50,693 nt of DNA from an uncultured Bacteroidales bacterium (GTDB lineage Bacteria; Bacteroidota; Bacteroidia; Bacteroidales; UBA932), in assembly GCA_934691625.1 (NCBI GenBank), contig CAKUTA010000017.1, positions 1-50,693 on the forward strand, written 5' to 3'. This document shows, piece by piece, positions 49,783 through 50,693 of this stretch. Both the position numbers and the translations under genes were made by a program. A model generated the notes under the pieces. It did no database searches and was not told the DNA's origin. It saw only the letters and a list, made by a program, of their open reading frames with translations. Position 1 is the stretch's first letter; the number at the start of each line of letters is the position of its first letter.

Positions 49783-50100
49783 TTATTGGTGAATTTTTTG
49801 GAAATTGGAATAATAATATGTTTCTGGAATTTCAACTGTAACGAGTTCATTTCTATGGCAGTTTCCAACATACTGCTGTCGTTCTAAGATTACCTGATTA
49901 TCAGCTTTGACAACAATATCCACATATTTTATATTATGCGGTGTGGAAAACCGTATAAGTCCAGATCCGTAATATTTATCATTAATATAAATTTGCTTGG
50001 ACACATCTTGACATAAAAAAGAACACACTACGGGGGAACAGGATGTTTCACAACAACATATGCCTATACCTACCCATAGATATATTAAGGCCCTTTTCAT
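49783..50100 (-). CDS. Small secreted Cys-rich protein, paralogue of the next gene
   Basis: 105 residues from the ATG at 50100 (an ATG at 50106 is also in frame). The N-terminal hydrophobic stretch (ALIYLWVGIGICCCETSC) reads as a signal or lipoprotein signal with several Cys. Then comes KQIYINDKYYGSGLIRFSTPHNIKYVDIVVKADNQVI...QQYVG, which aligns with YIYINDTFAGYGMAEFVHPRKNEVTIIHIEAEECI...KYYG in the following gene: shared IYIND, G-G, F, P and Y-G. First gene of the three-gene AT-rich operon, 12 nt from the next start. Function unknown. Confidence 0.65.
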   Translation of the reverse strand: MKRALIYLWVGIGICCCETSCSPVVCSFLCQDVSKQIYINDKYYGSGLIRFSTPHNIKYVDIVVKADNQVILERQQYVGNCHRNELVTVEIPETYYYSNFQKIHQ

Positions 50101-50462
50101 TACCATTTCATTAACTCCTCTTTCGTCATTCGACCCCTATAGACGATACTGGTTATTTAAAAAAGAAAGTGTGGAGCCGGTTCCGTTTATCTCTGAGGAG
50201 GTTGTGGTAGAACCTTGAAGAAGATATGACGACATGGAAGCATGTACTGCTCCCATCACGACATCAGTCTATACAAGATGAGTGTTGTCCGTTCGTCCTT
50301 TCTTCATTGAAACTACCACATTTCCTGACAAGGACAGTGCGAAAATACTTTCAATATGTGCTGCTGAATTGTTGCAGCTTCACAAAGATAGAAATTCTTT
50401 TCGTATAACGGGCAACACTCAGGGTATTGAATTGCAAAATTCGGTAAAATCACGGAGAATAT
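50101..50462. other. AT-rich gap with a possible ORF relic
   Basis: No confident gene. On the plus strand a frame ending in TAA at 50462-50464 reads ETTTFPDKDSAKILSICAAELLQLHKDRNSF and looks protein-like, but its start is out of frame (an ATG at 50278 is in another frame that stops at once). The R1 fragment begins at this stop codon, the position R1 takes after real genes, so it may be the 3' end of a decayed gene. Confidence 0.3.
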
Positions 50463-50540
50463 AAGAAGTTGTTTTGAAATTATTATCCGAAGGTTTGAGA
50501 GAAAAAACTTCAAAAGTCTAAATCCTGGATTTTTGAAAAT
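50463..50540. repeat. R1 repeat, truncated copy 5
   Basis: AAGAAGTTGTTTTGAAATTA and about 55 further bases (CGAAGGTTTGAGAGAAAAAACTT) match one end and part of the interior of copy 1 in the same orientation. The other end is missing. Confidence 0.75.
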
Positions 50541-50608
50541 CCGTACAGACATGGCCGGTCTCCGTCAGTTTTTTACCACTTTATGATTATCATTTTATGA
50601 TAAAATTG

Positions 50609-50616
50609 TATATTTG
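50609..50616 (+). promoter_or_regulatory. -7 box for the ATPase at the window end
   Basis: TATATTTG, a perfect TAnnTTTG match, 20 nt before the ATG at 50637. Confidence 0.5.
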
Positions 50617-50636
50617 TGACGAAAGACATTGATATT

Positions 50637-50693
50637 ATGATAAATCCGTTTGTTACTACCGGGTATGCCGGGCCGGAATATTTCTGTGACAGG
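50637..50693 (+). CDS. N-terminus of an AAA ATPase (truncated by the window end)
   Basis: Only 19 codons are visible: MINPFVTTGYAGPEYFCDR. This opening (NPFVTTGY.-PEYFCDR) is characteristic of a Bacteroidota ATP-binding protein family of about 370-400 residues with an archaeal-type ATPase domain, recognised from memory. The remainder lies outside the window. Confidence 0.6.
   Translation, partial: MINPFVTTGYAGPEYFCDR

Overview
The window is a chromosomal segment from a member of the Bacteroidales (phylum Bacteroidota). The evidence is a SusC/SusD outer-membrane uptake pair with a FecR anti-sigma factor and an ECF sigma factor, the Bacteroidota -33/-7 promoter pattern (TTTG and TAnnTTTG) upstream of several genes, lipoproteins with Bacteroidota-type signal peptides, and families largely confined to this group (GGGtGRT protein, rSAM/lipoprotein pair). 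GC content looks close to 50% by eye except in a visibly AT-rich island at about 48.1-50.5 kb. I cannot name the genus.

Layout. 0.2-4.3 kb: cell-wall genes (NlpC/P60 hydrolase, PBP4-type carboxypeptidase) and small hypotheticals. 4.4-9.2 kb: galE, a radical SAM/lipoprotein pair, and a NifU-like/GGGtGRT pair. 9.4-19.9 kb (minus strand): housekeeping genes (C_GCAxxG_C_C protein, radA, YfcE-type phosphodiesterase, rsmE, tsaC, a membrane EEP protein, rhomboid protease, mutL), two tRNAs (Met, Gln) and ispF. 19.9-22.4 kb: a heavy-metal-associated protein and a TonB-dependent receptor. 22.8-35.1 kb (minus): a polysaccharide/nutrient utilisation locus in the order ECF sigma, GH3 glycosidase, FecR, SusC, SusD, BACON/DUF5689 lipoprotein, EEP-fold lipoprotein. 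35.2-41.3 kb (minus): a CzcCBA/CusCBA-type metal efflux operon headed by a small His-rich protein. 41.4-45.8 kb (plus): comF, ahcY, a Xaa-Pro aminopeptidase and a DUF456 membrane protein. 45.9-47.3 kb: an ATPase with a DUF234-type nuclease-like tail. 48.4-50.1 kb: an AT-rich operon of three small secreted proteins, one broken by a TA-repeat frameshift. The window ends in the first codons of another ATPase.

The most unusual content is not protein-coding. Three dispersed repeat families occur. R1 is an approximately 163-bp element with 22-bp perfect terminal inverted repeats in its best copy. It usually lies just after stop codons, and two direct copies bracket the SusCD-DUF5689-EEP module. R2 is an approximately 90-bp element built on the palindrome TTTCAAAAT-N13-ATTTTGAAA; three of its five copies lie in the metal-efflux and metal-uptake operons. 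R3 is a pair of decayed approximately 140-bp units near the two ends of the window. A 690-bp gene-free stretch at 11.5-12.15 kb holds nested inverted repeats. No transposase, CRISPR array, prophage or rRNA is visible.
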